NCBI GenBank assembly: GCA_913041025.1
Contig: CAJWGQ010000106.1
Location: 1-9,685 of the forward strand
DNA: 9,685 nucleotides
Reading direction: 5' to 3'
Origin: an uncultured Gammaproteobacteria bacterium
GTDB lineage: Bacteria; Pseudomonadota; Gammaproteobacteria; Pseudomonadales; Azotimanducaceae_A
Part shown: positions 1 through 7,052 of the stretch, piece by piece
Layout: each line of letters opens with the position of its first letter
Numbering within the stretch: the first letter of the stretch is position 1
Program-made: the position numbers and the translations under genes
The notes under the pieces: model-generated
Database searches by the model: none
Told to the model about the DNA's origin: nothing
What the model saw: only the letters and a program-made list of their open reading frames with translations

Positions 1-201
1 CAGTAAAATTACTAATCATCTTAGACGATGCAGAACTGCAATAAATCGGACAATAGGAAATTGTTAAACTCTCAAAAAGGCCACAAATATAACCATCAGA
101 AAACATTAAATTATATTGTCTCTTACTGATGCAAATTTCATGTAAAATCAGTGCAACTTAAAATCTTATTTAAATCATGACCCAAATAATAAAGGGCATG
201 A

Positions 202-948
202 TCAGGCCATAAGCTTTCCAATACGTTCAGAAAAATATGTCTGTTTGGCCAAAATTGACATGTGCCATGCCAAAACCTGATTTGAAGATAGCACAGGAAG
301 GCCACATTGAGCCTCTATGCCATCGATCACATTTAAGGTTTGCAAATTGGTACAAGACAGAAAAATTGCGTCAGCCTGTGACCCCTTGACCAAATTAAGT
401 GATGCAGCCTCAATAGAATGCCCAGCAATACGAGCAACTTTAGCTTCATTTCCTTCATTGAAGGAACCAAAAACCACTATCTCAAGACCATTTTGCGCAA
501 GAACCGTTCTAAGGGTTAACGAGACTTCTGCAATATAAGGAGACAAAAAAGCAATCTTACGCAGACCAAGTACTCTACAGGCGGCAATCAAAGCGCTAAC
601 AGGCTCTGTCACATGATTTACACGGCATCCTTTGGCTATAAGTCTAGCTATATTCTCAGGACCAATCACCGAAGTTCCTGACGTACAACCATATCCCACA
701 ACATCGAAACATACAGCTGGTGGAAAAAGCTCAGCTGCAGCCGAAAGCGTTGTTGCCATTTGGGCTAGCGTTTCTGTACTCACCTCTGATCCACTTGGGA
801 CGCGCGAAGTGTAAATACCTATCTCGGAGCTAGGAAGAAGACGACGTAAATCATGCTCAATCGTTTCATCAGACTGCAAAGTAATCAAACCAAAGTTAGC
901 GTTTGCACCCACTGTCTTGCCCAGTTCAAAAGAAAAAACCTGTTCCAA
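202..948 (-). CDS. Asp/Glu racemase superfamily protein (maleate isomerase / EutA-like)
   Basis: The 248-residue product has the two-half layout of the Asp/Glu racemase, maleate isomerase and arylmalonate decarboxylase superfamily, and the length is normal. Each half carries a catalytic-type cysteine: Cys88 in GYGCTSGT and Cys199 in FLSCTNLQT. Arylmalonate decarboxylase keeps only the second, so two cysteines favour an isomerase or racemase; this is inference from the family. The N-terminal stretch IEHDLRRLLP followed by YTSR is typical of the maleate isomerase/EutA branch. No signal peptide is seen, so it should be cytosolic. The start is a TTG one base after the stop of the upstream M24 gene, with a GGGAG ribosome site seven bases before it, inside that gene's last codons; the two are probably translationally coupled. 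EutA-type proteins accompany M24 hydrolases in ectoine-use operons, but eutB, eutC and eutE are not in the window. Family assignment is firm, substrate unknown. Confidence 0.85.
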   Translation of the reverse strand: MEQVFSFELGKTVGANANFGLITLQSDETIEHDLRRLLPSSEIGIYTSRVPSGSEVSTETLAQMATTLSAAAELFPPAVCFDVVGYGCTSGTSVIGPENIARLIAKGCRVNHVTEPVSALIAACRVLGLRKIAFLSPYIAEVSLTLRTVLAQNGLEIVVFGSFNEGNEAKVARIAGHSIEAASLNLVKGSQADAIFLSCTNLQTLNVIDGIEAQCGLPVLSSNQVLAWHMSILAKQTYFSERIGKLMA

Positions 949-949
949 A

Positions 950-2125
950 TTAGATCTCCCAAAGCGAAGATGGTGCGCTTGGTGATATCTGTTCTGGCTC
1001 TCCAGGTCTCACAACAAAGTTGTCCTCATGAACCAGCAAACCACCTCCAGCTATTTCTATGCCAGGTTCAAGTGTAAGCACCATACCCTCTTCGAGTTCT
1101 GTCAAATCACCATTGATGAGAGACGGCCATTCTGTGAGCTGCATTCCCAGACCATGTCCCAGACGACCCGCATCCCCAATACCGGTACCACCAGTGACTA
1201 TCTTATCCATAGCTTCAAACACATCTCGGGCAGTGTAGCCAGGTCTTGCAACTTGCTTACCTGCTTCAACAGCCTCTAAAAGTTTCTGATAACAATACTC
1301 AGCTTTTGGGTCACACGACCCAACTCGAAAATTTCGATCAAAATCACAAAAATATCCATCGTAAACCAATCCGGTATCAAGCATAAGAACATCCCCACTT
1401 TCCAAAGGATCAATGCTTGCCGGGGAAATAACGTCACCATATCCCAATGCTCCTCGTCCACCCGCAAGGTAGGGCACCCAATCTGCACCCTCTTCAAGAC
1501 ATAAGCCTTGAAAAGCACGAAATATTGAGTCCATACGAACTCCTTCTTTTGCAATCTCTCCCACGCGTTCAAATGCTCGCCCAGCAATTTCACAGGCTGT
1601 ACTAATTTTTTTGATTTCTACCTCACTCTTGATCAAACGTAAACTTTTTATGATACCATTATCATGCCCAAAATTCATCTCTGGCACTAAAGACTTCAGA
1701 CGATCAAAATCACTCAGAGGCATCCTCAAATGAGTTTCATGGCCAGAGGGAACCCCAATCCAGGCTTTGGGTCCAATGACTTCTTTAAAAGTCTCAGCCA
1801 AAAGCGTTAGTCCATCATCCTCAAGATCGGGCGACGACCATGTGCGAATATCACTGATCCAAGTTTTTGCCATCAAAACTGTCCCAATTGATGGTATCAC
1901 TGCTATTGGTTTTCCAGATTGTGGCAGAATCAAAAACCAAGGCCGTGAAGGACTTTCCCAAAAGCGGGTTAAATATCCTGTGAAATAACGAATTTCAGGT
2001 TCTGTAGTAAGAAAAAGAGCATCTACGTTGTTTTGACCCATCAAAGATTGGGCCCGAGCAACACGTGCCTCAAATTCGGTTTTTAAAAATCCACGCAACG
2101 TCTCTGACCTTTCATGTTTATCCAT
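950..2125 (-). CDS. M24 family metallohydrolase (Xaa-Pro dipeptidase / ectoine hydrolase-like)
   Basis: The product is 391 residues from the ATG at 2125, or 394 from a TTG at 2134 (numbering here is from the TTG). It has an N-terminal creatinase-like domain (about 20-160) and a C-terminal pita-bread catalytic domain (about 170-385). All five M24 metal ligands are visible: Asp253 in LDTG, Asp264 in CDFDR, His327 in GHG, Glu356 in LEPG and Glu370 in HED. This fits a dinuclear-metal aminopeptidase or prolidase-type enzyme. DoeA/EutD ectoine hydrolases belong to the same family, and an EutA-like gene follows directly, but EutD is as I recall described as needing no metal, so full ligand retention argues for caution. 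I prefer the ATG at 2125 because a weak GAAG precedes it and the TTG has no ribosome site. The start overlaps the end of a truncated ispZ frame by eight bases, so expression may depend on the ispZ leader. Confidence 0.9.
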   Translation of the reverse strand: MDKHERSETLRGFLKTEFEARVARAQSLMGQNNVDALFLTTEPEIRYFTGYLTRFWESPSRPWFLILPQSGKPIAVIPSIGTVLMAKTWISDIRTWSSPDLEDDGLTLLAETFKEVIGPKAWIGVPSGHETHLRMPLSDFDRLKSLVPEMNFGHDNGIIKSLRLIKSEVEIKKISTACEIAGRAFERVGEIAKEGVRMDSIFRAFQGLCLEEGADWVPYLAGGRGALGYGDVISPASIDPLESGDVLMLDTGLVYDGYFCDFDRNFRVGSCDPKAEYCYQKLLEAVEAGKQVARPGYTARDVFEAMDKIVTGGTGIGDAGRLGHGLGMQLTEWPSLINGDLTELEEGMVLTLEPGIEIAGGGLLVHEDNFVVRPGEPEQISPSAPSSLWEI

Positions 2126-2300
2126 TTTCTTCAAAAGGGATTTTTTTTTCTAAGAAATAAATTGCTGCTACCGCAATGATGGTTGAGATAATTAGAGGAG
2201 GTATTGCTACACTAAGGTTGTTTCCACTTTTGTAATAGATTGTAAAGAAAATTAATAAAGGTCCAAAATCAGCGATAAATTTTAAAAATGACTTATTCAC
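2118..2300 (-). pseudogene. ispZ: Truncated ispZ (YciB) septation protein, N-terminal fragment
   Basis: Sixty codons from a GTG match the N-terminus of IspZ/YciB, an inner-membrane protein involved in septation and envelope integrity. The conserved FxxDFGPLLIFF start, two hydrophobic segments (about residues 13-22 and 31-50) and the ending YFLEKKIP are all present. Family members continue for roughly 180-200 residues with several more membrane spans; here likeness stops after KKIP, three frame-specific codons and a TAA follow, and no reading frame downstream resumes IspZ. The break lies at a run of nine A (minus strand, 2141-2149) just before the M24 start codon, and the last eight bases overlap that gene. 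The G+C content is much lower than in the M24 gene. It is either a recombination remnant or one side of a chimeric join. An in-frame TAA just upstream (2310-2312) bounds the start. Confidence 0.72.
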
Positions 2301-2376
2301 ATTTAATGTTTAACATATAATAAATTTTTAATAAATTAGATATTGATTTTAATAAAAAAATTATTAATTATTAGAT
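2301..2376. promoter_or_regulatory. Divergent promoter region between ispZ fragment and hspQ
   Basis: This 76-base spacer lies between the starts of two divergent genes and contains only 5 G or C bases. Promoters for both should lie here because no other upstream space exists. On the plus strand TTGATT (2343-2348) is followed, 16-17 bases later, by A/T-only sequence that could act as a -10 box, which would place transcription start close to the hspQ ATG. The region is so A+T-rich that -10-like hexamers occur by chance in both directions, so exact boxes are not claimed. No Shine-Dalgarno sequence is seen before hspQ. Confidence 0.4.
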
Positions 2377-2700
2377 ATGGCATCTAGCAATAATGCAAAA
2401 TTTTCAATAGGCGAAGTTGTTAAACACAGACACTTTAATTTTAGAGGTGTTATTTATGATGTGGATTTTGAATTTAGTAATTCAGAAGAATGGTATCAGT
2501 CTATACCTAAGGATGTTAGGCCTAGAAAAGATCAACCTTTTTACCATCTCTTAGCTGAAAGTAACGATGTGACTTATGAAGCTTATGTTTCAGAGCAAAA
2601 TTTATTGTTAGACAAATCTAAAGAGCCGGTTAAACATCCATTGATAGAAGAAATTTTTTCCGGAAAAAAAGGTTCAAACTATTTTAAGCTTTCAAATTAA
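2377..2700 (+). CDS. hspQ: Heat shock protein HspQ (YccV-like)
   Basis: The 107-residue product is a full-length HspQ/YccV protein (usual length about 105). Nearly every family hallmark is visible: KFSIGEVVKH at residues 8-17, the RGVIYDVD strand at 23-30, EEW at 37-39, the RPRKDQPFYHLL block at 48-59 and AYVSEQNL at 69-76, with the HP motif at 87-88. In Enterobacteria HspQ is a small cytosolic heat-shock protein that binds hemimethylated DNA in vitro and serves as a specificity factor for the Lon protease, affecting DnaA stability. The gene is very A+T-rich (17 and 20 G/C in the first two full 60-base lines), lacks a clear ribosome site and is the only plus-strand gene here. Composition and wording of the protein suggest a SAR11-like alphaproteobacterial source. 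It is divergent from the ispZ fragment and convergent with the TPR-oxygenase gene. Confidence 0.93.
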   Translation: MASSNNAKFSIGEVVKHRHFNFRGVIYDVDFEFSNSEEWYQSIPKDVRPRKDQPFYHLLAESNDVTYEAYVSEQNLLLDKSKEPVKHPLIEEIFSGKKGSNYFKLSN

Positions 2701-2702
2701 AA

Positions 2703-2735
2703 GTTAAATACTGCCTCAAATTTAACATTTTTTAT
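2703..2735. terminator. Possible bidirectional terminator between convergent genes
   Basis: GTTAAAT (2703-2709) and ATTTAAC (2720-2726) form a perfect seven-base-pair stem with a ten-base loop, followed on the plus strand by ATTTTTT. Read on the minus strand the same stem is followed by TTTTAATTT. It begins two bases after the hspQ stop codon and lies 50 bases past the end of the opposing TPR gene, where a shared terminator would be expected. The stem has only one G-C pair, so it is weak; confidence is limited. Confidence 0.35.
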
Positions 2736-2776
2736 TCAAATCTATGACAAAGATTTAGCCTATGTTTAGAAGGAAC

Positions 2777-4567
2777 TTAACTATCCGGGTCGATATCTAT
2801 TGGAATCGTTAATCGTGACTTTGTCGAACTAAACGAGTTAGTGCCGTGCCAGAAAAAACTTGGAAAGAACACACAAACCCCTTCCCTGGGCTTTATCGAA
2901 CAAGCAATTTTTTCTCTCGTTCCTAATCCTAAGGAGGTCTCACCGAATTTGATCCAGCCATCCTGGGTAGTCTCACTATCACGAACTGTCTCCGGTAATG
3001 AAACATAGGTACAGCAAGACAGCCAACCCCGAGGATGAACATGATTCGAATGAAATCCGCCGTTGTTCAGCTTCACACTCCAGGCTCCGCTTATTCGATA
3101 AGAGTCCTTGATTGGCTTCAAAAACGGATGCGAATCATCTTTCTTTAAGGATCCTATGTAGCCTTTAATCGATTGGTCCAGTGATTGCCGAAACTTATCG
3201 ATGATAGGGGATTTGTGTCGCCAAAGATTATCGAGGGACTGAGTCCCATTACGAACGCTTTGATCGAGGGGGTCTTTTGAGGTGGTATGCAACCCTACCA
3301 GATAGGTTTTTAGTGTCTCTAGATAGCCTTCGGAACACTCGTTAAACGGTAGCTCAACTTGCTGAATGAATTCCTCATATTGATTCAGCCACTCATACCG
3401 ATCTGTATCAGTCAGCCGCCACAATACCGAGTAATAAGCCCAAATCTCTTGATTATTCGGTTCAACTCGCCGGGCATGATCGAGCAAACTGTCGACCGCT
3501 TTGTAATCTTCCAATCTGAGATTTACGTTCGCGTTGTCAATTAAAAATCGCACACTATCTGGCAATTGAACAAGCGACTCTTTAAGCAAGGGGGCTGCCT
3601 TTTTTAGCTCACCTTGTCGTAACCAAAACACTCCGAGGCCATGCACTAGATAGGGATTCCTGCCGATCTCCTCGACAGCCTTCGAGAGGCATTCACCCGC
3701 AACCTCCACTTCACCCACACTGAGGTACGCAGAGGCTAAATTGTGATAAAGAGGAGCGTATCGCGGCAGTTTCGTTATGGCTTCAGCATAAGACAACAAG
3801 AAGCGAGGATCATCGCTTTCACGATACACATTATTCAAAACCCGATGCGCATCAATTAAATCGGGAGAAATGCTTACCGCTTGTTCAAGCCATTCCGACG
3901 CCTGACTAATTTTCGACTCCGCCAAATAAACCAGGCCCAGCTGGTAACAGATAAAACCTTTATTAGGATGCGTTTTAAGAGCTTGTTCCAAGTTCGCGAT
4001 GGCTTTTGCGTGCTGTCCGCGAGACATCAGTAACCGAACCTCACCAACTAATAGGGATAGATCTCCGACCCACTTCTTTTTCATTTTAGCTAAGAGTCGT
4101 GAGGCCTTATCGTTCGATCCTAGCGACAAGTAAGACTCGACAAGCGAGGTAGTCGAAGTGACGTTGGCTTCAATTTTTTGGGCTTTCTCAAACCAGCGGA
4201 CGGCTTTTTCCGGACAATCTCTATCAAGTTCTAAAGCCCCTCTATTTTGCCAAGCATCACGAAAGTTCGGCATTAACCTGACGGCTTGCTCGTAAGATTG
4301 GTCAGCTTCTTCGATTCGGCCTAACGATCTGAGCAGATTAGCTTTGTTAGACCAAACAACCGGCTGCCTGGAAGACACTTTCAAGCTTAATTCGAAAAAC
4401 TCGAGGGAACGCAATAAGCGACCGCTTTCCTTTGATATCAGTGCAAGTAAATGGAGAATGTCGGGACTACGCGGGTCTCTCTCTAGCTCAGCACGACAAA
4501 TTCTCTCGGCGCCCTGCAAATTCCCTTGAGAAAAGGCAGCGTTTGCTTGTTGTAAGGCCTCGTTAAT
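2777..4567 (-). CDS. TPR-repeat protein with C-terminal 2OG-Fe(II) oxygenase-like domain
   Basis: The product has about 596 residues from a proposed ATT start at 4567, or 580 from a TTG at 4519. Roughly the first 360 residues are consecutive tetratricopeptide repeats with the usual Gly/Ala and Pro spacing, for example GRIEEADQSYEQAVRLMPN. The C-terminal 120 residues resemble PF13759-type putative 2OG-Fe(II) oxygenases: GFHSNHVHPRGWLS (His493 and His495 in TTG numbering), strand TYVSLPE, then FFPSFFWHGT (His558) and SRLTIPI (Arg569, likely 2-oxoglutarate contact). The usual carboxylate of an HxD motif is not evident. No signal peptide is visible. Such fusions probably recognise a protein or peptide through the repeats and hydroxylate it, but no target is known. 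The longer start is chosen because residues encoded at 4520-4567 complete helix A of the first repeat (ALQQANAAFSQGNL) and an AAGGGTGG lies upstream; the TTG would cut that repeat and has a poorly spaced ribosome site. Confidence 0.85.
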   Translation of the reverse strand: MNEALQQANAAFSQGNLQGAERICRAELERDPRSPDILHLLALISKESGRLLRSLEFFELSLKVSSRQPVVWSNKANLLRSLGRIEEADQSYEQAVRLMPNFRDAWQNRGALELDRDCPEKAVRWFEKAQKIEANVTSTTSLVESYLSLGSNDKASRLLAKMKKKWVGDLSLLVGEVRLLMSRGQHAKAIANLEQALKTHPNKGFICYQLGLVYLAESKISQASEWLEQAVSISPDLIDAHRVLNNVYRESDDPRFLLSYAEAITKLPRYAPLYHNLASAYLSVGEVEVAGECLSKAVEEIGRNPYLVHGLGVFWLRQGELKKAAPLLKESLVQLPDSVRFLIDNANVNLRLEDYKAVDSLLDHARRVEPNNQEIWAYYSVLWRLTDTDRYEWLNQYEEFIQQVELPFNECSEGYLETLKTYLVGLHTTSKDPLDQSVRNGTQSLDNLWRHKSPIIDKFRQSLDQSIKGYIGSLKKDDSHPFLKPIKDSYRISGAWSVKLNNGGFHSNHVHPRGWLSCCTYVSLPETVRDSETTQDGWIKFGETSLGLGTREKIACSIKPREGVCVFFPSFFWHGTNSFSSTKSRLTIPIDIDPDS

Positions 4568-4573
4568 GGCTAG

Positions 4574-4581
4574 CCACCCTT
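4574..4581 (-). promoter_or_regulatory. Candidate ribosome binding site for the ATT-start TPR-oxygenase gene
   Basis: The minus strand reads AAGGGTGG here, with AAGGG ending nine bases before an ATT codon at 4567. Its first two bases belong to an in-frame TAA (4580-4582), so translation cannot begin further upstream in this frame. Between this stop and the TTG at 4519 there is no ATG, GTG or TTG, which makes ATT the only near-cognate start that keeps the first TPR helix. Confidence 0.4.
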
Positions 4582-4689
4582 AAGTAAATTTCCATTAAAC
4601 CAATGTAACAAACAGGGCCTATGTTCATTCTCATATTGTTTTCAACCTAAAGATCTCAGCTTTTGTCACACGCATTTTTTCTTACGTAG

Positions 4690-4764
4690 TGGTAGCCCCG
4701 ACAGGAGTCGAACCTGTATCTACCGCTTAGGAGGCGGCTATTCTATCCATTGAACTACGAGGCC
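4690..4764 (-). tRNA. tRNA-Arg (anticodon CCU)
   Basis: A 75-base cloverleaf is complete, with encoded 3' CCA (4690-4692). The acceptor strands are GGCCTCG and CGGGGCT with discriminator A; the D arm is GTTC/GAAT, the anticodon arm GCCGC/GCGGT around loop CTCCTAA, the variable loop AGAT, and the T arm ACAGG/CCTGT around TTCGACT. The anticodon CCT (4729-4731) reads AGG arginine codons. The sequence closely resembles the Escherichia coli tRNA-Arg(CCU). The first pair is G1-U72, a wobble instead of Watson-Crick. The gene lies 22 bases after the molybdoenzyme stop codon on the same strand. No hairpin-plus-T-run terminator is seen downstream. Confidence 0.95.
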
Positions 4765-4778
4765 AACAAAATCGAATT

Positions 4779-4809
4779 ATTATACATTAATGTGCTTTTT
4801 CTAATTCAA
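4779..4809 (-). promoter_or_regulatory. Putative promoter of tRNA-Arg, overlapping the end of the molybdoenzyme gene
   Basis: On the minus strand a perfect TATAAT lies at 4779-4784, and TTGAAT, a fair -35 match, at 4804-4809. The spacing is 19 bases, longer than the optimal 17. A start about seven bases after the -10 would leave a leader of under ten bases before the tRNA 5' end at 4764, which suits a tRNA gene. The -35 and spacer lie inside the last codons of the upstream gene. Confidence 0.5.
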
Positions 4810-7027
4810 CCAAACAGGTGTTTGCGCTTGGGCCCTGAGCAAGGCTTGACGTGCCCTTGTCACGAGTCAACACGTTAGGATTTCCATTTTGTTCTATTGT
4901 TTCCTGTCCAAACTGAGAGAACCAAGAACCCGTGGGCAGAATGACAACCTCTGAAAGAATTCCTTCATCATAGCAAACGCTCGCCAGACAACTCCCCCTG
5001 TCATTGTAAACTCTAACTATGTCACCATCACCTAAACCCCTCGATTTGGCGGCTTCCGGATGTACAAGAATAATTTCCTTGCCGTCTACCTTGTCTTTTT
5101 GCAAAAACTCAGTTTGATCCAGTTGGCTGTGTAATTTGCCAGAAGGCTGGGGCGTAAGTAAGTGCAAGCCATATTTGCTGTTTTTTGACCCCAACCATTC
5201 GAAGGGTTCTATCCAACAAGGGTGGCCAGGACAGTCTTCATATCTGAAGTTGGCGATCGCCTCAGAAAAGATTTCTATTTTACCGGAGGGCGTGTTGAGC
5301 TTGTTTTCTTCTGGGTTATCTCTAAACCCTTTGAGCCAGCTAGGAAGCTCTTCGTCAGGCAATCTTATCCATTTCTTTGCTAAAAATTCCTCATAATCAG
5401 GGATTTCAAACCCTTCTTTTGTGGCTTTTTCTTGCGATCTAACCCACATCTCTTTCATCCAGTCGGTCTCAGACTTTCCCTCGGTAAATTCACTCTCTAA
5501 CCCTAGGTACCGCGACAGACCTATAAAAATCTCATGATCAGAGCGCGATTGTCCGTATACGGGTAGTGCTTTATCCATGACATGGGCGTAGGGGTCGTGG
5601 CTGGACATGCAGAAGTCCTCTCGCTCAAGCGCGGTAGTCGCAGGAAAAACAATGTCCGCCCACTGAGCGACAGGAGTCCACCAGGGCTCGTTTACAATCA
5701 CGGTTGACGGTCTCCTCCAGGCCTCGACCAATCGATTAAGGTCCTGGTGGTGATGAAATGGGTTCCCGCCTGCCCAATAGATGAGGTCGATATGCGGGTA
5801 GGTTATTTCTTGTCCGTCATATTGGATAACCTGTCCAGGGTTTAGCAACGCATCCGCAATTCTCGAAACGGGTATGGCGAAGCGTGTCGGATTATAACTT
5901 TTTGGGAAGTTAGCCCAATTGAAACGTCTCCAGTCACTGCCAATATAACCTTCTGCACCATATCCGAAACCAAAACCACCGCCTCGCCGACCAATAGCCC
6001 CAAGCATGCACGCCAAGGTTACGGCCATCCAATAAGGCTGTTCTCCATGATCTGCTCTTTGTAAGGACCAGGCTAAACTGATGAAGGTTCTTTTCGTGGC
6101 CATTTTTCTGGCTAGCGATGTAATCTCTGGAGCCGTTACATTGCTGATCTCCGACGCCCAAAACGCGTCCTTGGCGATCCCGTCAACTTCGCCCAACAAA
6201 TAGCTTCGGAAGCGATCGTATCCGACAGTGTGAGACCCCAAAAACCTCCTATCCACGAGACCCTCTTTTTCTAACACATAAGCGATACCAAGCATCACCG
6301 CCGTGTCAGTGCCCGGGCGCAGGGAGATCCACTCGCCATTGACCGTCTCGGGCATGTCTTTCTTTTGAGGAGAAAGATTAATGAATTTCACTCCATTGGC
6401 GCTCGCTCGCTCGAGCCCAGATCGCGATTGATGTTCTGTTATTCCACCATAGGCCATTTGCGTATTTCTTAAAGGTACCCCTCCAAAAGCAACGAAGAGC
6501 TCCGTGCATTCTGCAATTTCAGACCACGAGGTCTGCGCTAGTTCCATCTCCTGCCAGCTTGCGACAACATGAGGTAAAATGACATTTGCCGCAGCAGTGC
6601 TATAGGTATCTCTAGCTCGGGTACAGCCTCCAATCAAATTTAAGAAGCGGTGCAGCTGTGACTGTGCGTGATGAAAACGGCCTGCGCTCGCCCAACCGTA
6701 CGACCCCCCAAATATCGATGTATTGCCTAAATCAGTTCTGACACGATCAAGCTCTTTGGCCGCCAGCTCAAAAGCGTCCTCCCAGGAAACCGGTATGAAT
6801 TCATCGCAACCGCGTAAGTGCTTGTTTCGATCTTGAGGATTATCCAGCCAGCCCTTACGCACATAAGGCTGTTCTATTCTGCTGGAATGAGATGCAGCCT
6901 CTTTGAGCGCGTGCCCAGCGGAAGACGGGACAGGGTCCTCGCTGATGGAGTGGACATCCACGATCTGATCATCTACTACGTCTACTTCGTAAACGCCCCA
7001 GTGGGTTGCCGTCCGATAACGATTCAC
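4787..7027 (-). CDS. Molybdopterin oxidoreductase, BisC/DMSO reductase family (S- or N-oxide reductase-like)
   Basis: The 746-residue product matches, end to end, the type III DMSO reductase family (BisC, TorA, DorA) that binds a bis-molybdopterin guanine dinucleotide. SIFGGSYGW (Tyr110, Trp112) corresponds to the active-site Tyr-Trp region, YSTAAA at 142-147 contains the presumed Mo-ligand Ser143, GGGFGFGYG is at about 349-357, and the C-terminal cofactor domain carries SGKIEIFS and ECPGHP-like motifs as in BisC. No N-terminal Cys cluster for Fe-S is present. The protein starts directly with the mature-type stretch YRTATHWG and has no Tat twin-arginine leader, so it should stay in the cytosol, like BisC (biotin sulfoxide and methionine sulfoxide reduction). 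The GTG start is certain to within the frame because TAA directly precedes it; GGAAGGAA lies nine bases upstream. It follows the amidohydrolase by 25 bases. The substrate is not known, and this clade could have a different one. Confidence 0.9.
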   Translation of the reverse strand: MNRYRTATHWGVYEVDVVDDQIVDVHSISEDPVPSSAGHALKEAASHSSRIEQPYVRKGWLDNPQDRNKHLRGCDEFIPVSWEDAFELAAKELDRVRTDLGNTSIFGGSYGWASAGRFHHAQSQLHRFLNLIGGCTRARDTYSTAAANVILPHVVASWQEMELAQTSWSEIAECTELFVAFGGVPLRNTQMAYGGITEHQSRSGLERASANGVKFINLSPQKKDMPETVNGEWISLRPGTDTAVMLGIAYVLEKEGLVDRRFLGSHTVGYDRFRSYLLGEVDGIAKDAFWASEISNVTAPEITSLARKMATKRTFISLAWSLQRADHGEQPYWMAVTLACMLGAIGRRGGGFGFGYGAEGYIGSDWRRFNWANFPKSYNPTRFAIPVSRIADALLNPGQVIQYDGQEITYPHIDLIYWAGGNPFHHHQDLNRLVEAWRRPSTVIVNEPWWTPVAQWADIVFPATTALEREDFCMSSHDPYAHVMDKALPVYGQSRSDHEIFIGLSRYLGLESEFTEGKSETDWMKEMWVRSQEKATKEGFEIPDYEEFLAKKWIRLPDEELPSWLKGFRDNPEENKLNTPSGKIEIFSEAIANFRYEDCPGHPCWIEPFEWLGSKNSKYGLHLLTPQPSGKLHSQLDQTEFLQKDKVDGKEIILVHPEAAKSRGLGDGDIVRVYNDRGSCLASVCYDEGILSEVVILPTGSWFSQFGQETIEQNGNPNVLTRDKGTSSLAQGPSANTCLVELEKAH

Positions 7028-7036
7028 TTAACCAGG

Positions 7037-7044
7037 TTCCTTCC
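7037..7044 (-). promoter_or_regulatory. Ribosome binding site of the molybdoenzyme gene
   Basis: The minus strand reads GGAAGGAA nine bases before the GTG at 7027. Because an in-frame TAA abuts that GTG, this site fixes the start, and it lies wholly in the 25-base gap after the amidohydrolase stop codon. Confidence 0.7.
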
Positions 7045-7052
7045 AAAAAATC

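Noticed and set aside
1..201. Short open frames in the A+T-rich left end, such as a minus-strand frame of 35 codons from 106 to the edge
   Set aside because: No recognisable protein likeness, no ribosome site, and several stops in all other frames; treated as intergenic. No clear terminator for the racemase-family gene was found here either.
1276..1593. A 105-codon minus-strand frame inside the M24 gene
   Set aside because: It is an out-of-frame shadow of the M24 coding sequence, which has full family likeness and all metal ligands.
2118..2300. A frameshift in the nine-base A run that would restore a full ispZ
   Set aside because: None of the downstream frames resumes IspZ sequence; the sequence after the run belongs to the M24 gene.
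4568..4689. Possible promoter for the TPR-oxygenase gene (TTGAAA on the minus strand near 4640)
   Set aside because: No acceptable -10 hexamer at 16-18 bases; transcription may read through from the tRNA, but nothing definite can be named.
4690..4764. tRNA-Arg as an integration site for an island reaching into the A+T-rich block
   Set aside because: I found no second copy of the tRNA 3' end (GTCGGGGCTACCA) in the window and no integrase gene.
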